Source: Actinomycetota bacterium
GTDB lineage: Bacteria; Actinomycetota; Acidimicrobiia; Acidimicrobiales; Ilumatobacteraceae
Length of the DNA stretch: 7,737 bases
Direction: 5' to 3'
NCBI GenBank assembly: GCA_009704425.1
Contig: WLEG01000081.1
Coordinates: 1 to 7,737, forward strand
Shown here: positions 5,301-7,737 of the stretch, one piece after another
How the letters are laid out: each line of letters begins with the position of its first letter
Position numbering within the stretch: position 1 is the stretch's first letter
The notes under the pieces: generated by a model
Told to the model about the DNA's origin: nothing
Databases searched by the model: none
What the model saw: only the letters and a program-made list of their open reading frames with translations
Position numbers and translations under genes: made by a program

Positions 5301-7737
5301 GTCCTTCGACACCGTGCTGGCGGTCTACACGGGCAACGCCCTGAACGCGCTCACCACCGTCGCCGCGAACGACGACATCCGCTCGGGCCTCACCAGCGCG
5401 GTGTCGTTCACCGCCACCGCCGGCACGCGCTACCTCATCGCCGTCGACGGTTGGCGCGGTGCCTCGGGCAACATCTCCCTCAATTGGTCGTACGCACTGC
5501 CCGCTCCCCCGGCGGCACCCACCAACGTGCGCGCCATCTCGTCACGACCCAATCAGGCCGAGATCACCTGGACCGCGCCCGCCAACACCTCGTACCCCGT
5601 CACCGAATACCTCGTCACCTCCACACCGGGCGGCCGCACCTGCACGTGGACCGCCGGTCCCCTGGTGTGCAACGTCGCCGGACTCACCGCGCAGGTGTCG
5701 TACACCTTCACCGTGGCGGCCAGGAACCTCGTCGGTTACGGCGCCACGTCGGCTCCCTCCAACAGCATCGTTCCGCGTTCCGAGAACTGGGTGCGCACCG
5801 CCGCGAACTCATGGGGTGTCGATCGCATCGACCAGGCGAACCTGCCCCTCGACGGTGATCTCTCCACGGTGAACCGCGGCGAGGAGTCCGTCGTCTTCGT
5901 CGTCGACACCGGGCTCAACACGCACTCCGACTTCTTCGGTCGCGTACTGCCGGGCCGCAACTTCGCACCGCACACCGGTTCGTCCGTCGACCCCAACGAC
6001 ACCAGCGACTGTCAGGGTCACGGCACCCACGTGGCCTCCACCGCCGCCGGCTCCGGATACGGAGTGGCCACCAGCGCCCGGATCGTTCCGGTTCGCGTGC
6101 TCGACTGCACGGGTTCGGGCTCGGTGGGAGACATCATCACCGCCCTCGATTACATCCGCTCCTACCCGATGAACGGTCGGCGCGGAGTGGTGAACATGAG
6201 CCTCGGTGGTGGAACCAGCGATTCGCTCGACGTCGCGGTCACCAATCTGATCAACGCCGGATTCGTCGTGGTGGTGGCCGCCGGCAACGACGGTGGCGAC
6301 CTCGATCCCGCCCAACGCGACGCGTGCAATCATTCGCCGGCGCGCGTTCCCGCCGCCATCACCGTGGGTGCCTCGGACATCACCGACGTGCGGGCCTTCT
6401 TCTCCAACACGGGCACCTGTCTCGACCTCTTCGCCCCCGGCCTCGAGATCACGGCCGCCGCCTACGACTCGTACTCCGACACCGACGTCAAGAGCGGAAC
6501 GTCGATGGCTTCGCCGCACGCGGCGGGGGCGGCCGCCATCGTGCTCACCTCGTACCCCACGGCCACGCCGGCTCAGGTCGCCGAGTACATGCGCAACGAT
6601 GCCATTCCCGGCATCATCCGCGATGCCGGCACCGGATCACCCAATCGCCTGTTGATGGTGGCCCCCGGGACGATGCGCCCCGTGAATCCCACCCGCGTGT
6701 TCGACACCCGCAACGGCGAAGGTGGCGTTCCGGTGCGAAAGGTGGGCGGCGACTACGTGTTGCGCGTGCAGATGACCGGCCGCAACGGTGTTCCTGCCAC
6801 CGGCGTCAGCGCGGTCAGCCTCAACGTCACGGTCACCGGCACAACCGGCGAGGGCTACGTCACCGTTTTCCCGTGCGGCAACCTGCCCGAGGCGTCGAAC
6901 CTGAACTATCGCGCCGGACAGACCACGCCGAACGCCGTCATCGCCTCGTTGTCCTCCACGGGCGAGGTGTGTTTCTACAGCTTCGCGCCGGTCGACCTGA
7001 TCGCCGACCTGAACGGCGCCTTGCTCGACGGCAACGGGTTCCGACCCATCTCGCCGTTCCGCATCGCCGACACCCGACATGGCTGGGGAGCGAACATTCC
7101 CCGCGCCAAGGTCGGCAACATGACCGAGAGCGGAACGCCCCTCGAGGTCCCCATCCTCGGTTTCGGCCCCGTTCCCTCGTCGGGCGTCTCGGCCATCGCG
7201 CTGAACGTCACGATCACCAACTCCGAAGCCCCCGACGAGGGTGGTTACGCCACGGTGTACCCGTGCGGAACGCGTCCGAACACGTCGAACCTCAACTTCT
7301 TCGCCGGCGAGAACGTGCCCAACGCGGTCATTTCCCCGCTGTCCTCGAACGGCTCCATCTGCGTGTTCGTGTACGGACGCGCCGACGTGATCGTCGACGT
7401 GAACGGGGCGTTCCTCAGTGGCCTCGGCTACACACCGCTCGTGCCGCGTCGCATCGCCGACTCGCGCAACGGCATCGGCACCTCGGGTGTTCGGGCCATC
7501 GGCACCGTCGACGGCTCGGGGGCTCCGCTCGAGATCAGCGTGGCCGGGTTGTCGCCGTCCACGTCGACGCGCCTGGTGTCGGTGTCCATGAACGTGACCG
7601 CCATCGGACTGGACGCCAACCCGGCCGGCGGTTACGTGACGGTGTACTCCTGCGGTGAGATTCCGAACTCGTCGAACCTGAACTTCGTCCCCGGAGAGAT
7701 CACACCCAACGCGGTGTTGGCGCCGGTCTCGGAGAAC
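2239..7737 (+). CDS. Two-headed secreted subtilase: double I9 propeptide, two S8 domains, FnIII, PPC-like and RVxDTR repeats, 3' partial
   Basis: GTG 2239 opens a frame of 1833 codons with no stop before the window ends. Residues 1-41 form a signal peptide: RRRR at 16-19, a hydrophobic stretch 20-37 and probable cleavage after VAA at 41. I9-like propeptides cover about 59-124 and 142-208. S8 domain 1 (215-500) has Asp247, His285, oxyanion Asn374 and Ser444. FnIII domains lie at about 506-596, 867-956 and 1091-1180; PPC-like domains at about 598-724, 734-858 and 961-1085. S8 domain 2 (1191-1477) has Asp1223, His1261, Asn1350 and Ser1422. RVxDTR repeats follow from about 1480. Both S8 domains are proteinase K/aqualysin-like and keep four Cys (282, 314, 387, 418; 1258, 1290, 1363, 1394) at the spacing I recall for the two aqualysin disulfides. 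The inferred role is a large exported protease. Substrate, processing and C-terminus are unknown. Confidence 0.95.
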   Translation, partial: MDAGARTDIPNRDAFRRRRLATFLLISLLGPLVSVAAPVAAVPRPSVTIPEASDATRSRIVTVGTDADLSGVIADLADVGITPTNRFTNLLNGFTANLDDAQVNALRRDPRVTGVEDDGVVSTEVTEPIGESGEPGDIIPGQYIVRLRTGSSLAAKSSVLSILGDDIVATYSAVFPGYAATLDALQVKRLRANSAVLAVEPDRIVSIAGDQLNPPWGLDRIDQSSLPLDGHYVDRSSGANVNVYVVDTGIINHPNFGNRIAIGRNFAANANGVVTSSDTTDCNGHGTHVAGTVAGTTYGVAKGATVIPVRVLNCDGSGSNSSVISGIDWAVTHHTGTTPAVMNLSLGGTASADLDSAINRAIADGIVVVVAAGNNGGDTQTSKRDACGYSPSRVPNAITVGASTSSDVRASFSNYGSCIDLFAPGQGIVSTWLGNGTNTISGTSMASPHVAGAAAAIWGTNLSQTATTVRNEVLNAVSADKLTGIPTDIAGTPNKLLYVSPGTGVAPASPSAVTAIGGAGQAAVSWTAPTDVGSSPINGYTVTANPGGATCQWPGGPLSCTVVGLAAGSHTFTVRASNVWGQSTASNASNAVTVTASNDFFSGATSIDTPSGTWNGSNTVATMEPDEPTLDASGTGGGASIWFKYNATASGSLTVDTFGSSFDTVLTAYSGSTLSSLTRITFNDDAANTRQSNLSIDVLNGNSYYLRVASWSSTRGSVKLNWSLVGTCPVTAEIGDNFCAAYDLTNWSGVVQRNNTTATTEYGEPTATFGAGVGSLWYRYTAGANGTLSISTYGSGTPNVVSVFVGSSLSTLVRPVGWSDSSVINLPSTLSVTKNTRYYIRQASLTEARGPMSLELGFSAAPGGTAPTAPRNVSAVPGADGGSVVVSWIPPANDGGSAVLSYEATASPGGRSCTVAAPDTTCTITGLTNFDAYTVAVNANNAVGTSPDGAAPGTVRPGYRNDAFATPTSITTATGTIASRNTNATAENGEPAHATSNAAKSMWFEHTPTSNGQFSIDTAGSSFDTVLAVYTGNALNALTTVAANDDIRSGLTSAVSFTATAGTRYLIAVDGWRGASGNISLNWSYALPAPPAAPTNVRAISSRPNQAEITWTAPANTSYPVTEYLVTSTPGGRTCTWTAGPLVCNVAGLTAQVSYTFTVAARNLVGYGATSAPSNSIVPRSENWVRTAANSWGVDRIDQANLPLDGDLSTVNRGEESVVFVVDTGLNTHSDFFGRVLPGRNFAPHTGSSVDPNDTSDCQGHGTHVASTAAGSGYGVATSARIVPVRVLDCTGSGSVGDIITALDYIRSYPMNGRRGVVNMSLGGGTSDSLDVAVTNLINAGFVVVVAAGNDGGDLDPAQRDACNHSPARVPAAITVGASDITDVRAFFSNTGTCLDLFAPGLEITAAAYDSYSDTDVKSGTSMASPHAAGAAAIVLTSYPTATPAQVAEYMRNDAIPGIIRDAGTGSPNRLLMVAPGTMRPVNPTRVFDTRNGEGGVPVRKVGGDYVLRVQMTGRNGVPATGVSAVSLNVTVTGTTGEGYVTVFPCGNLPEASNLNYRAGQTTPNAVIASLSSTGEVCFYSFAPVDLIADLNGALLDGNGFRPISPFRIADTRHGWGANIPRAKVGNMTESGTPLEVPILGFGPVPSSGVSAIALNVTITNSEAPDEGGYATVYPCGTRPNTSNLNFFAGENVPNAVISPLSSNGSICVFVYGRADVIVDVNGAFLSGLGYTPLVPRRIADSRNGIGTSGVRAIGTVDGSGAPLEISVAGLSPSTSTRLVSVSMNVTAIGLDANPAGGYVTVYSCGEIPNSSNLNFVPGEITPNAVLAPVSEN
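2413..2862 (+). other. Two tandem inhibitor I9-like propeptide domains
   Basis: Domain 1 (residues about 59-124) runs from RIVTVG through a helix, NLLNGFTANL and ALRRDPRVTGVEDD. Domain 2 (about 142-208) runs from QYIVRLR through FPGYAATLDALQVKRLR to AVLAVEPDRIVSI. Both fit the I9 layout of strand, helix, strand, helix and a final 'V..VE.D' strand. I9 domains are known to act as folding chaperones and temporary inhibitors of subtilases and are cut off on maturation. Domain 2 is the closer match and directly precedes the first catalytic domain. Confidence 0.75.
2881..3738 (+). other. S8 catalytic domain 1 (proteinase K-like)
   Basis: It opens with WGLDRIDQ, the usual start of mature proteinase K-like enzymes. 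Catalytic Asp247 is in VVDTGI, His285 in CNGHGTHVAG, oxyanion Asn374 in VVAAGNNG and Ser444 in SGTSMASPH. Cys282/Cys314 are 32 apart and Cys387/Cys418 are 31 apart, the spacing I recall for the two disulfides of aqualysin I. Nothing essential appears to be missing. Confidence 0.93.
3754..5778 (+). repeat. Linker of alternating FnIII and PPC-like beta domains
   Basis: FnIII domains lie at about 3754-4026, 4837-5106 and 5509-5778. Each has a W-T/I-x-P strand, a PGGxxC...C pair and a VxGL turn (the second reads TITGL). PPC-like domains lie at about 4030-4410, 4438-4812 and 5119-5493. Copies one and three share a starting ND, a WF strand, GSSFDTVL, an NDD motif and a terminal LNWS. Copy two keeps DNF, GEP, LWYRYTAG and the general length but has lost the FDTVL and NDD motifs. 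Such domains are common beta-sandwich accessories of secreted proteases. Here they form the whole bridge between the two catalytic domains. Confidence 0.75.
5809..6669 (+). other. S8 catalytic domain 2 (proteinase K-like)
   Basis: It opens with SWGVDRIDQANLPLDG, closely parallel to the start of domain 1. Asp1223 is in VVDTGL, His1261 in CQGHGTHVAS, oxyanion Asn1350 in VVAAGNDG and Ser1422 in SGTSMASPH. The four Cys (1258, 1290, 1363, 1394) keep the spacing of domain 1. It looks catalytically complete, yet no I9 domain precedes it directly; an FnIII domain does. Confidence 0.92.
6676..7737 (+). repeat. RVxDTR / GYVTVYPC repeats at the C-terminus of the two-headed protease (third cut by window edge)
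   Basis: Copies begin near 6676, 7042 and 7432, opening with RVFDTR, RIADTR and RIADSR. Spacing is 122 and then 130 residues. They share VSxNVT, GYVTV(F/Y), SNLN(Y/F), PNAVI and DLNG/DVNG with the repeats of the upstream gene. The two complete copies keep the Cys pair (FPCG/EVCF and YPCG/SICV). Copy three keeps the first Cys (YSCG) and is cut before the second. More copies may follow outside the window. Confidence 0.88.

Noticed and set aside
6324..7658. Long + strand frame of 444 codons
   Set aside because: Its extreme Arg/His content is a frame-shifted reading of the second S8 domain and its repeats.

Overview
The window is GC-rich and coding on the + strand almost throughout. It holds two large secreted serine protease genes of the subtilase (S8) family, arranged head to tail, each cut by one edge of the window. 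The GC content, GTG start, and cysteine-paired FnIII and 'RVxDTR...GYVTVYPC...NGW' repeats point to an actinobacterium. Acidimicrobiia (Ilumatobacter-like) is my best guess from remembered family composition; no marker gene confirms it.

Region 1 (2-2077): the 3' part of an S8 protease. The visible 691 residues contain the catalytic His, oxyanion Asn and catalytic Ser, then three C-terminal repeats of about 130 residues. The signal peptide, propeptide and catalytic Asp lie upstream of the window.

Region 2 (2078-2238): a 161-bp intergenic region dense in structure. It has a perfect 29-bp inverted repeat that begins inside the stop codon of gene 1, a G8 tract, a possible -35 box, and a nested dyad that pairs the ribosome binding site and GTG start of gene 2 into a stem.

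Region 3 (2239-7737, no stop reached): one open frame of at least 1833 codons. Its order is signal peptide, two I9-like propeptide domains, proteinase K-like S8 domain 1, FnIII, two PPC-like beta domains, FnIII, a third PPC-like domain, FnIII, a complete second S8 domain, and at least three RVxDTR repeats. Both S8 domains keep the whole catalytic triad and the four cysteines of the aqualysin type. A two-headed subtilase with a double propeptide is the most unusual item here.

Both products look like exported extracellular proteases that share one C-terminal repeat type, although their catalytic domains come from different S8 subgroups. The shared repeats suggest a common location or ligand outside the cell, and module exchange between neighbours. 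No RNA genes, mobile elements or CRISPR arrays were seen.
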